Shown: one piece after another, positions 10,201 through 14,843 of the stretch
Layout: the number at the start of each line of letters is the position of its first letter
Position numbering within the stretch: position 1 is the first letter of the stretch
Source of the DNA: Acidobacteriota bacterium
GTDB lineage: Bacteria; Actinomycetota; Acidimicrobiia; Spongiisociales; UBA5794
Length of the DNA: 14,981 nucleotides
Assembly: GCA_022574065.1 (NCBI GenBank)
Contig: JACZST010000017.1
Location: 1-14,981 of the forward strand
Direction of reading: 5' to 3'
The notes under the pieces: generated by a model
What the model saw: only the letters and a program-made list of their open reading frames with translations
Told to the model about the DNA's origin: nothing
The model's database searches: none
Position numbers and translations under genes: made by a program

Positions 10201-11224
10201 TATCGGTGGCGACAGCCGGGAATCCGTCACTCGCTGTCGTCGGCAAGGTCGGCCACTCGAAGGTCACCAGCGGTCCGGGGATGGTTATCGGGACTGTGGA
10301 CAGCCCATCGATGGTCACCGTGCCGAGCGTGATGTCCGCTTGGGTGAGTGTGACCGTTGGCGCGTCGGTAGTCGTCGGATCGAAGCCGAAGCTGGCATCG
10401 AGCAACATCGTCGTTTCGACCGACGCAGCCACGAAACCGATTGTGCCGTCTAGGGTACGGGAGGCGGAGGCGTCGAGCTCGAGTGACAATGAGCCGGAAG
10501 TGAGCGCGCCAGTGTTATCCAAGACGATTGTTCCACCGACCCCGATCGAAAGGTCGAACTGGGGAGCGGAAGGGCCGCCGAGCGATACACCGTAGCCCGC
10601 GGACGGGTCGGCAACCGTTGCGTCCACGTCCACGGCTGCAGCGATCGACGTGGTCGCTAACGCGATCGAACCGTCGAAGGCCACGTCGAAGGTGGTAGTC
10701 GTGCGCGTGATCGTGATCTGCGAGGGCAGGTCCAGCGACGATGCCATCGCGGCCGGCAGCAAATCGCCTAGGGTCGTGGTCGCCGAAAACCACACGGCCG
10801 CGATCGGCACCCCATTCGCGGTCGGAAGTGAGATCGCTCGCAGCGACGCCTCGACTGCCGTCCAATCTGCCGAGGACAGCGGCACACCAGTTGTGACCCC
10901 AGCCGCGTTAGTACCGGCAAAGGCCAGAACCGCTGTGGCGGGCTGGACGGGGCCGTCGAACACAAGTGTCAGCACGGTGTCAGCGTGAGTAACCGCGATG
11001 AGCGTCGCCCCCGTTGTCGTCGCAGAAACGTCGGCGAGCACAACGGCACCATCGGTTCCTGTTCCGGTGACCGACTCCGAGAACGTAACCGTCACCGACT
11101 TGTAGTCCGCATCCGTGACAACCGTTGTTACCACCGGCGCTGCCGCGCTTACGAGGGCGACGACCAACAGCCCAACGCCGATGACGGACACGCTTGCCAG
11201 AAGAATTGCCAGAGGTCGTCGCAT
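1265..11224 (-). CDS. Giant secreted RTX calcium-binding protein with C-terminal dockerin
   Basis: 3,319 residues. The ATG is followed by MRR, a long hydrophobic stretch and VSA-AAP, a typical Sec signal peptide with cleavage near residue 28. AAGGGGG lies 12 nt upstream of the ATG, a slightly long spacing. Residues about 30-110 form an Ig-like module. About 130-1750 is Thr/Val/Asp-rich, beta-rich sequence with no enzymatic motif that I recognise. RTX nonapeptides (GGxGxDxLx) form four arrays: residues 1820-1884, 2787-2841, 2928-2976 and 3037-3098. Degenerate RTX-like repeats fill about 1890-2780. Residues about 3100-3245 hold a module with AYGGWNTDELQADV and DRLVDWHGAFNRYLAC, which I recall near the C-terminus of other large RTX proteins. 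A dockerin with two Ca2+ loops ends the protein. The likely role is an extracellular adhesin or structural surface protein held by a cohesin partner; the substrate is unknown. No secretion or processing gene is adjacent. The gene converges with the recombinase and diverges from the cohesin-like lipoprotein. Confidence 0.93.
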   Translation of the reverse strand: MRRPLAILLASVSVIGVGLLVVALVSAAAPVVTTVVTDADYKSVTVTFSESVTGTGTDGAVVLADVSATTTGATLIAVTHADTVLTLVFDGPVQPATAVLAFAGTNAAGVTTGVPLSSADWTAVEASLRAISLPTANGVPIAAVWFSATTTLGDLLPAAMASSLDLPSQITITRTTTTFDVAFDGSIALATTSIAAAVDVDATVADPSAGYGVSLGGPSAPQFDLSIGVGGTIVLDNTGALTSGSLSLELDASASRTLDGTIGFVAASVETTMLLDASFGFDPTTTDAPTVTLTQADITLGTVTIDGLSTVPITIPGPLVTFEWPTLPTTASDGFPAVATDTGWTSAGLRKLTNIGINDLLFAPSGLATWLGAAQDGGLLTTNLPIVGTTLGESIGVAETLAMAQNQIEAAVSVAGGPFALDPTPPVLTAQNLCIELTPLRVRAERVRAAEADQALSDALADPDALWNLEDREPTDEELENVVAPILVLISSVDVDDAAITAAFELICGQLFGSLTLDLVAGTIEADLSVPAAVFDFLEGTTPGIDLGFEAAGLGALSVGVAEGTWSGTASPNIAFTLGVKLDSDEVLLSHALVVDLDDPPNGRGEEDVTAAHRIYVPAGDSIASSSVSITGTGISGAAQIGFLDLAMTGSVSLTPTVTLTPIDPGNGVADGKVDLAELLFAAVLDDSGDRNIESVLKVALIGDDVDTHFVLSNSLLGTSAKLDIAGDLSGLFTGGTVEFRTTEITGPGAVDPDTLAIGQTFGDSLNVSDITASEVVAMVSELLEGLASNATEGAGDQRIPIIDVSLDEVAGFTAALADVADRVRSRVPTSVSELEMIVNDALAANGMGLVTVGFTTSGPSGDPELTLTVDASLEAAASFPVSFNIADGGGPLRIAPVDGGARLDAAVAVDFQPTLGIRFNSSIPFGERIFVRDVSARFDFFLSGSAEGGVRFGPLEATVSGNVSIGDTDLTSGGFIAELRRTSNGSLTIPLSAFPSDVSVGISGSVPVDATLGLDVPLLGVSGSVGVTGSVPGTVAFEAPELTVDIDVRALLRELVPDLGTLVEGAIETARFVARGADEVAEMGDDIPVVGGDVTAQFGDMSDLLNDIADELEAAVALLESDEGDPAAFLEGELDAFFASIGCTVCDADVYWTGDGPDLTLFTASGIEVLLTLAASTSATIGTTASLGLEPVIEVEFDVTNATVTIGYTASIGLGLDVEDGFYLFPGIDNGDPDDAADTLLEIFASLDLNSSVTLTLAGLTATANAVVTVGGPLAGGTAAGLKVDMPERLPFSEIVNRSRSMSDTLLPSINADIHADLPVEIVIGTETIGVGLKIPFVFDWEFSDTLAPSFNDATFDIEDATLDVGSLAKVVADTVDEFDKYNPLSVPDVRTALGTEVPLIEQTVREAMVALCNLGGLGATCDAFEFLSDTALLKMELNAFAAEGGIPIGSFQIFPAPPEGTSRYTPPIAPSVALSVESASVADELFDKIQELTGGYMTLPILTDHEAIMGILLGGGLTSEVDFIRFEIPADEPLILGPSFNFKRKLFDLNTGFIDGSLSVALNGGIGLHIHGGFGYSSRGIQTGNLFDGIFLIDSAGTEISIGASINASVDGKFSVLFGVASVRFRGSGGFSATAGVDLFDESPVLVGIGGGDGKLYFDEIAVIADAYQAPVGLDQETWSFLCMFQLNTRGEWHLSFSGKAKVLGITVFNESFSDGDTLWDETISCELRTRIARVEGRQLILHAGPNADERFDGEGDVAEDFQIVLEGENVRVLWLPPVASKPSRTFPLSSFDTILADMGDFDDKVDVANAITQPVIGRGGPGDDTLKGGGGPDDLRGGPGNDIIDGRGGNDALRGEADNDTLIGGTGNDELIGGAGNDDYRFDDGFGVDEVTDPSGSDTLDFHLVAVALVGSTAFGDATITAGLSSVAYRSSDIHVLIAGTGDDTFRFKNFEPNGFSFDGNGGSDEATFEAGPRDRQVSVHDTGSIADTDIVTIIGTSGADEFLLRAGSTELGVEGTQGFVAKLTGAGVDRYDYDDSIENLVVDGGLSGDSFTLDDNAANTHIIGGQGDDVVQVGQIFGKADCEPDNDLDDACPGDVDSVRGLAAGVAGVPDYFMTTVITRGHLSNGVTHSLVIDGGSENDTITVFSNQAPVTANGGEGNDQFVARAFIITASVVLNGDGGIDDFTYVVNNLLSIDGGPGVDTFTIVGTEADDGFIIDVDADGHPTVKVCKIGGDGLPDPDGVCAINSVSQSIEVFAALGLEGDDVFWIRATIGSSLVELSGGQHSDRFVIGDGVLTSINGPILISGEEFRAAPAIPNPVVLPGEDTTPAFEPAATGGTNRGDELVVDATVDTTGLTGEIASSTVTGFGMASGPFTIGSGEDEVTIPKILNYINLEFATVRLGSGDDVVLISSTHVGNSTCDSDGCPLAVLTGAGADLVDVQAIAGDTVIDLGPGNDTARVGEPSPEGDLLDQIDAALLVNGGPGVDTLELDNTGASSTRLDIDPGLLTEAGLAAAGVSHTSIEMVNVLLGNASDIVNIRGTAADADETHVYGNDGSQVFYVSSAAFFAPGTGTDHLGGNLDDFHSPLFIHGGGGDNNRLLISDREAASGDLDVTYDGAVLTGLAPAPITHDVDGAFGGGITIWSSELADVITVTGTDVSTAAGTRTLTMLNTGDGDDMVTVAITNGVDPVLVLNTEEGDDTVDGSGSGLGLIVFGGRGADNLSTGSGNDIVLGDLGNVSTEDGGTIVGNGGPGDFTDGGTQPLDMVTLRNVGTTVLASPPGSGGPDTIFGGPGNDEIYGQQGNDELHGDAGDDVIEGNSGSDTISGGDGQDDLIGGGSALDGVLDGDRSWTVAGVGLADENDIIDGDGGADVLLGDNGWIKRVYKFDGTPTTLADLFLPQNPDYDDVVVRQTLVSDIIDPDGSFGADLLRGGDGPDELYGQLDTTRTSLGGNLIEGDELYGGAGEDVLLGDLGVVTTVLEDGSAATEITDVGPFVSATLRALGTLTREVTLFLQQDGDHVDTADGSDPSQFGAEGDDLLLGGDGNDVIHGGSGDDVANGDAGDDVVFGGDGNDAIWGGPGNDELFGGHDEDALDVRPRDFTTRVKGVTLGPDPAIWFEAAPSADALAGFDLAYGGWNTDELQADVMVSSPKSAADRLVDWHGAFNRYLACSGGRGGATFLRVASPSMRTFFADLVVGRGALAASGARELGLVEVADGKYNNGSVGGSNHVECSNPAASSETFTGSCGDLTGDDTVNVFDAITVLQIIVGLAEPSTVQSALADLNRDGDINVFDAITLLQIIVGLTDVHACGPVAS
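1290..1477 (-). other. Dockerin domain of the giant protein (two Ca2+-binding loops)
   Basis: Residues about 3250-3312. Two EF-hand-like loops each carry Asp or Asn/Thr at positions 1, 3, 5, 9 and 12: DLTGDDTVNVFD (3252-3263) and DLNRDGDINVFD (3286-3297). Each is followed by a near-identical helix, AIT-V/L-LQIIVGL. The 34-residue spacing and the F-helix sequence fit a type-I-like dockerin. Positions 10-11, which set cohesin specificity in characterised dockerins, are Val-Phe in both loops, unlike the Ser/Thr pairs of clostridial cellulosomes. The symmetry of the two halves fits dual-mode binding. A Cys just before the first loop and one near the C-terminus could form a disulfide. Confidence 0.88.
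1931..2116 (-). repeat. RTX array 4 (residues 3037-3098)
   Basis: About seven RTX nonapeptides, including GGDGNDVIH, GGSGDDVAN, GGDGNDAIW and GGPGNDELF, ending in GGHDEDALDV. This C-terminal array directly precedes the Trp/Cys module and the dockerin. Confidence 0.9.
2297..2443 (-). repeat. RTX array 3 (residues 2928-2976), interrupted
   Basis: Two short RTX blocks, FGADLLRGGDGPDELYG and EGDELYGGAGEDVLLGD, are separated by a 14-residue insertion. The insertion breaks the nonapeptide register, so this is probably two short beta-rolls rather than one. Confidence 0.8.
2702..2866 (-). repeat. RTX array 2 (residues 2787-2841)
   Basis: About six RTX nonapeptides, including GGPGNDEIY, GQQGNDELH and GDAGDDVIE, preceded by GSGGPDTIF. 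A further short RTX-like unit (DENDIIDGDGGADVLLGDNG, residues about 2862-2882) lies just C-terminal. Confidence 0.88.
5573..5767 (-). repeat. RTX array 1 (residues 1820-1884)
   Basis: About seven consecutive nonapeptides of the form GGxGNDxLx, including GGPGDDTLK, GGPGNDIID and GGTGNDELI, on a 27-bp DNA period. RTX units fold as a calcium-bound parallel beta-roll. The array ends in GGAGNDDYRF and a divergent region. This is the most regular of the four arrays and the first after the long N-terminal beta-rich half, so it marks the switch to the calcium-dependent half of the protein. Confidence 0.9.
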
Positions 11225-11377
11225 GAAGGTTCCATACCCCCTTGGCCGGGTGCCGCTAAAGCTGCCGCCTTGCCTAGCTATCGGCGGGACATGAGATTTC
11301 GAAGACCAGGAAGTGACGACGGATGGGAAGATGTGGGCCCAACGTCTGCAGTCTTCCCAAGCTGGATCGCAGGCCAG

Positions 11378-11386
11378 ATTCTATCA
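11378..11386 (-). promoter_or_regulatory. Possible extended -10 promoter of the giant gene
   Basis: On the minus strand the sequence reads TGATAGAAT, matching the extended -10 pattern TGnTAnAAT, about 155 bp upstream of the ATG. No convincing -35 hexamer sits at 16-18 bp. If used, the 5' leader would be about 145 nt. This is a pattern match only. Confidence 0.2.
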
Positions 11387-11589
11387 CGACAGAGAAGTAA
11401 GGTAGCACAACGGGGTGGCCAAGCCGGTGACGTGTACGTGACAGTTGGTGAAGATCGAAAGAGCAGATGTTAGACATGAAGTGGGGACTTGCAAGCAATC
11501 TGGGAACTTCTGTTGAACCGATGCGAGTGGCGCTGGGGGGACTAGAACCATTAGCTTCGGTTTTGCGATGAAACCGGGAGGCTGATCAA

Positions 11590-11639
11590 TTCAAAACCAG
11601 GTCGTTATGGTGCGGCCATTCTAGGTCGCTCTGTGGCTA
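11590..11639 (+). repeat. Imperfect 50-bp direct repeat, copy A
   Basis: Starts TTCAAAACCAGGTCG and contains ATTCTAGGTCGCTC. It aligns without gaps to 12217-12266, with 41 of 50 positions identical by eye. The copies are 627 bp apart in the same orientation. Similarity stops sharply after GCTA on the right. In one frame both copies read ILGRSVA, so they could be fragments of a duplicated gene or an old att-like duplication. Confidence 0.6.
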
Positions 11640-12216
11640 CCGCAGGGAGCGACGCTTCTTCGATTTTCCAAATCTGGCCTTTGTTCGCGAACCAGGTCGG
11701 AGCTGCGGCAGGACGGTTGGAGAGGAACGTCACGATCCGGCGAACGGGCGACGAGATCTATTTATGGGCGGAGACACGCAGGCGAAGGCGTGGACGACCA
11801 AACGCCGGTGACCAACCGTAGCCTCACGCGCGTGGCGCGTGTAACGCTTCGGAGGTCTTACACTCTTTGCAGCGCACTTCGAATCGCGATTGGCAAGTAA
11901 CTGAACAAGGGCGGCACGATGGGCGATCCGCTCCGCCAAATTGCCAAGGGTTCTTAGAGGTGGAGCTCGCCACCTCCGCCGTCTTCACCAAGTCCTCTGC
12001 GTCGCATGGCACGCAGAGAGTACGGGCATTGTGTAGGGATCTTCCGGGTTCTCGAAATCTTCGAGGCCGCGCGGACGCGGGATGTGAAGCTGTAAACAGG
12101 GAGTGCAGTATACCCAAGTGCTCGCCGGGCGTCAATGAGCTCAGTTAGGCGCTCTGGCGTGCCTATCACCAGCACGAACAAACGCGTCAACGACCGTGGG
12201 TCGGTGGGGACAAGTG

Positions 12217-12266
12217 TCCAAAACCAAGTCCTTCTGGTGCGCCTATTCTAGGCCGCTCGGTAGCTA
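12217..12266 (+). repeat. Imperfect 50-bp direct repeat, copy B
   Basis: Starts TCCAAAACCAAGTCC and contains ATTCTAGGCCGCTC. It is the partner of the copy at 11590-11639. Its left end overlaps the dyad GGACAAGTGTCC (12208-12219), which is absent from copy A. Confidence 0.6.
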
Positions 12267-12504
12267 GGAGGCAACCAGTACCCCATTTCGGAGCATAACG
12301 CCGACGGACCGCAAGTCGTGCTTCAAGCCTGCGGCCGCTCGGCCAGCTCACCACAAGTTGACCGGCTCGAAGAGCCGCTGCTAAACTCTCCGCACCAGCC
12401 CGGGAGGTCACTGTGGGGCGGCAGCCAACTCGGATCCTGACGGAGCGGCCCACAACTAATCTGAGCGCACCCAAATCCTAAGCACAACAGGAAGGAGTCT
12501 CGAC

Positions 12505-12606
12505 ATGACTACCAGTACGCAAACCTATGAAATTGACGTTGCGGACGTTGAATATCTCCGGCACGGCGACATACCGCCGGTGAAAGGAAATTGGGAGGCC
12601 CGATAA
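12505..12606 (+). pseudogene. 33-codon remnant, probably the N-terminus of an alpha/beta hydrolase
   Basis: The ATG at 12505 follows AGGAAGGAG with ideal spacing, the strongest ribosome binding site in this stretch. The peptide starts MTTSTQTYEIDVADVEYLRHGD, then changes to IPPVKGNWEAR and stops at TAA. From memory, YEIDVADVEYLRHGD resembles the start of alpha/beta hydrolase or esterase proteins, where it is normally followed by a PLLARVYRP-type strand and the HGGxW oxyanion motif. None of that follows here in any frame, so the gene appears cut off after about 22 codons by a deletion or recombination junction near 12570. It could instead be a real 33-residue small protein. Confidence 0.45.
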
Positions 12607-12867
12607 CCATCAATTTCCGCGGTGCGTTTTGACCCACGCGATCCCCCTTCCCGGCGTTCAAAGTCAGTGATCTCGTCGCCGACGCCAGACGAGCCCGGTT
12701 CATTTGTCCGCTTCACCAATCGTTCACCAGATTTTTCACTTTCATCGTGTAATATCCTTGTCGAGTAGGTTTGCTCCTCTAAGAGCAAGTCAAACTACAC
12801 TGTGGGGCATGGACACCTGTCCTGGTCCAAGCTGTGATCGCGAACGGTCCCGGGCCCAGAGTGAGAT
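12607..12867. other. Upstream region of the cohesin-like lipoprotein gene
   Basis: No gene seen. An AT-rich patch lies at about 12728-12758 (TTTTTCACTTTC, then TAATAT), which could be a promoter; no well-spaced -35/-10 pair stands out. A small hairpin TTGCTC-ctctaa-GAGCAA sits at 12771-12788. The dyad GGACACCTGTCC at 12811-12822 lies 46 bp before the start codon and resembles the dyad GGACAAGTGTCC at 12208-12219. Confidence 0.4.
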
Positions 12868-14517
12868 GTGAAGAGATACTTCGCTATCGGTGTCCTGGCG
12901 CTCGCCGCTGCAACCGGCGTGGCCTGCGGCGGGCCTGAGCCTGCACCTGCGCGTTCCCCCGCCAGCTTTCCACTTCTGACGGCGGCGGCCCCTACCCCAA
13001 CGCCAACGCCTGAGTTGGCCGTGGCATCGACGGTCACTCCACCCGGTGCTCCCACACCAACGCTGACAGCCACGCCCACGACCGCTCCAACGCCGACGGC
13101 CAAACCCACGGATACTCCTACGCTGGTTCCGCCTTCAGCCTCGTTTTCGGTCGACGTGGAGTCCGGAAGCGCACCGATGACAGTCCATTTCAGCAACACA
13201 TCCGAGGGGCCAATCTCTTCCGTAGATTGGGACTTTGGAGATGGCACGACCAGCACCGAGCAGAATCCAGATCACGTGTACACCATCGCAGGAAGCTACA
13301 CTGTTCAGCTTACGGTTTCCGGGCCGGGCGACGCCGCCGGTGTTGCCAAGATTGATCTTATCGCCGTGCAGCCGGGGCCTCCTGTGAGTCTGGAAGTCGT
13401 CCCGTCGAGTATGTCGCTCGCCGTACAGGAGAGCGCACAATTTGAATCCGTCCTACGAGACAAATTCGGAAATGTTGTGGCCGGTACACCCAACTGGACC
13501 GTTATCGCGGGAGGAGGCTCCATAGATCCCAGTGGCCTATTCACGGCGGGCACTGTCAAAGGTAGTTTCGCCGACACGGCAATGGCCTTTTTGTTGACAG
13601 ACACCGGTGATCTGATCGCCGCCGCGGCATCCGTGACTGTCACCGCCGAAGGTCTCATCGCCCACTGGAGCTTCGATGAGGGCTCCGGCTCCACGGCCAA
13701 CGACTCCTCGGGCAACGGCAACACCGGCACCCTGGTGAACAGCCCCGCCTGGGTCGATGGCAAGCTGGGCAAGGCCCTCGACTTCAGCGGCTCCAACGAG
13801 TACGTACTCATTCCGCACAGCGACGTCATCGACTTCGGTGCCAACGAGGATTTCTCCATCTCCTTGTGGTTCAAGGACAGCACCACCAGCGGGAGTGAGA
13901 TGCTGGAAAAGCAGAGTGGCGCCGTCTTCTACCAGATCAGGGCTCCGAGCGCCAGTGGAGATCTCAAGTTCCAGGTCGACGACGGCGTAGATCAGGATAG
14001 CTTCAACAGCTCGGTCGGAGATCTTGCCGACGGACTCTGGCACCACGTCGTCTTCATCAGGGACTACGATACGTCGATCAGCGCCTACGTAGACGGTGTC
14101 CTCGCCGGCTCAGATACCACTGTCAGCGCCGGCAGGATCGCCAATACCGTCGACCTCCGGCTGGGTCGAGGCACTGGCACCACCAAGGACTACGATGGCC
14201 TCCTCGACGAGGTGCGATTCTACAACCGCGTCCTCACTCCGCAGGAAGTAGCCGACCTCTTCAACGCCGCCAGCGACGCCCCACCTCCATCAGCGTCTAC
14301 GCCTGCCCCCAGATCGCTGGCGCTAGCCGTGGAGGATGCACAGGGCACCGTCGGACAGGTGGTTCCTGTCGAGTTAGTGCTGAGTAACGCGGCGACCTCG
14401 ATAGCGGGGTTTCACCTACCGTGGTGGTTCGAGACCCGCAAACAGCTCGGATCGTGGACGTGCAATTCCCTGATTACAGCGACCCTGACACCGGGTTCGA
14501 GCTCAGTGTCGTGCTGA
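12868..14517 (+). CDS. Surface lipoprotein: PKD, Ig-like, LamG and N-terminal part of a cohesin-like domain (frameshifted)
   Basis: The GTG start is forced: an in-frame TGA lies at 12862-12864. No clear Shine-Dalgarno is present. Residues 1-20 (MKRYFAIGVL...TGVAC) form a lipoprotein signal with lipidated Cys20, although Gly at -3 is unusual. A Thr/Pro-rich spacer runs from about 40 to 88. The domains are PKD (about 90-168, with WDFGDG and HVYTIAGSYTVQLTV), a bacterial Ig-like domain (about 170-258), LamG/concanavalin-like (about 262-466, HWSFDEGSG to LDEVRFYNRVLTPQEV) and the start of a cohesin-like domain (about 483-515, VVPVELVLSNAATSIAGF). After AGF the frame yields unrelated residues to the stop, while the expected continuation lies in another frame (14388-14732). 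Restoring one base gives 621 codons. The protein is probably a membrane-anchored carbohydrate- or ligand-binding scaffold. It diverges from the giant dockerin-bearing gene. Confidence 0.85.
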   Translation: MKRYFAIGVLALAAATGVACGGPEPAPARSPASFPLLTAAAPTPTPTPELAVASTVTPPGAPTPTLTATPTTAPTPTAKPTDTPTLVPPSASFSVDVESGSAPMTVHFSNTSEGPISSVDWDFGDGTTSTEQNPDHVYTIAGSYTVQLTVSGPGDAAGVAKIDLIAVQPGPPVSLEVVPSSMSLAVQESAQFESVLRDKFGNVVAGTPNWTVIAGGGSIDPSGLFTAGTVKGSFADTAMAFLLTDTGDLIAAAASVTVTAEGLIAHWSFDEGSGSTANDSSGNGNTGTLVNSPAWVDGKLGKALDFSGSNEYVLIPHSDVIDFGANEDFSISLWFKDSTTSGSEMLEKQSGAVFYQIRAPSASGDLKFQVDDGVDQDSFNSSVGDLADGLWHHVVFIRDYDTSISAYVDGVLAGSDTTVSAGRIANTVDLRLGRGTGTTKDYDGLLDEVRFYNRVLTPQEVADLFNAASDAPPPSASTPAPRSLALAVEDAQGTVGQVVPVELVLSNAATSIAGFHLPWWFETRKQLGSWTCNSLITATLTPGSSSVSC

Positions 14518-14732
14518 GTCAACTTCCAGGCCAGTCCGTCACCATCGCAGCGGTGGACCTTGGCGGAGTGCTCCAGGGGCCGTTCGACCGCGCGTTGCTG
14601 GCAACTTTCAGTGTCGAGCTGCTGACCCCGGGAACAACCCACCTCCTCGTATCGGGCCTGGCTCGGCTTGACGACTCCTCGGGGGCGCCTCTGGGTCCTG
14701 ACCTAGGCCCAGGCAGCCTGACGGTGAACTAG
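14388..14732 (+). pseudogene. Displaced C-terminal half of the cohesin-like domain
   Basis: This frame is open from just after a TAA at 14385 to TAG at 14730-14732, offset by one base from the lipoprotein frame. From about 14421 it reads VVVRDPQTARIVDVQFPDYS, then DLGGVLQGPFDRALLATFSVELL and ends DLGPGSLTVN, the expected remaining beta strands of a cohesin-like domain. It fits directly onto SNAATSIAGF of the upstream frame, so the break is a single missing base between about 14410 and 14432. It has no ribosome binding site of its own and is very unlikely to be an independent gene. Confidence 0.75.
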
Positions 14733-14741
14733 CAGTTCACC
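14723..14741 (+). repeat. Perfect inverted repeat over the displaced stop codon
   Basis: GGTGAACT-AGC-AGTTCACC: an 8-bp perfect stem with a 3-nt loop. The TAG stop at 14730-14732 lies across the stem and loop. It immediately precedes a second hairpin. Confidence 0.75.
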
Positions 14742-14744
14742 AGT

Positions 14745-14772
14745 CCTTGCCGCGTACCTCGATGCGGCAAGG
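14745..14772 (+). terminator. Hairpin terminator candidate after the lipoprotein gene
   Basis: CCTTGCCGC and GCGGCAAGG form a perfect 9-bp stem around a 10-nt loop, 13 bp after the TAG. No T-tract follows, so it may be a non-canonical terminator or an mRNA-stabilising 3' structure. Its position at the end of the displaced frame supports 14732 as the ancestral gene end. Confidence 0.55.
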
Positions 14773-14843
14773 CATGATCGGTCCGGTAATGCCAAGACTC
14801 GACCACAGCGGGACGTATTTGGCGGGCCACGCGTGAGCCTTCG

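Larger units (their letters stand above)
11225..12504. other. Gene-poor 1.3-kb stretch between the divergent surface-protein genes
   Basis: No confident gene is visible. Open frames here are short (at most about 100 codons), overlap one another on both strands and match no family that I recognise. Structures seen: a hairpin at 11558-11576 (CGGTTT/AAACCG, 7-nt loop); a hairpin at 11825-11841 (CACGCGC-gtg-GCGCGTG); a hairpin at 11957-11976 (GAGGTGG/CCACCTC, 6-nt loop); a perfect palindrome AATCGCGATT at 11883-11892; and the dyad GGACAAGTGTCC at 12208-12219. The two copies of a diverged 50-bp repeat are listed separately. The segment looks like decayed or rearranged DNA plus the upstream region of the giant gene. 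Confidence 0.6.

Noticed and set aside
11501..11580. tRNA-like segment on the minus strand (GGTTCTAGTCCCCCC and a CGGTTT/AAACCG hairpin)
   Set aside because: The T-stem does not pair beyond 2 bp, no acceptor partner is found, and the would-be anticodon loop lacks U33.
11633..11821. 62-codon plus-strand frame starting GTG inside repeat copy A
   Set aside because: No ribosome binding site, basic low-complexity C-terminus and no family recognised.
11824..12190. Overlapping minus-strand frames of 103 and 78 codons
   Set aside because: One contains several Cys pairs and the other the segment LTELIDARRALGY, but neither has a good ribosome binding site or a complete domain. They might be decayed gene fragments, but this cannot be supported.
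12187..12474. 95-codon minus-strand frame across repeat copy B
   Set aside because: Arg-rich product, no start signal and no family; probably a chance frame in GC-rich DNA.
12525..12788. 87-codon minus-strand frame upstream of the lipoprotein gene
   Set aside because: It overlaps the hydrolase-like remnant and its ribosome binding site antisense, with no recognisable domain.
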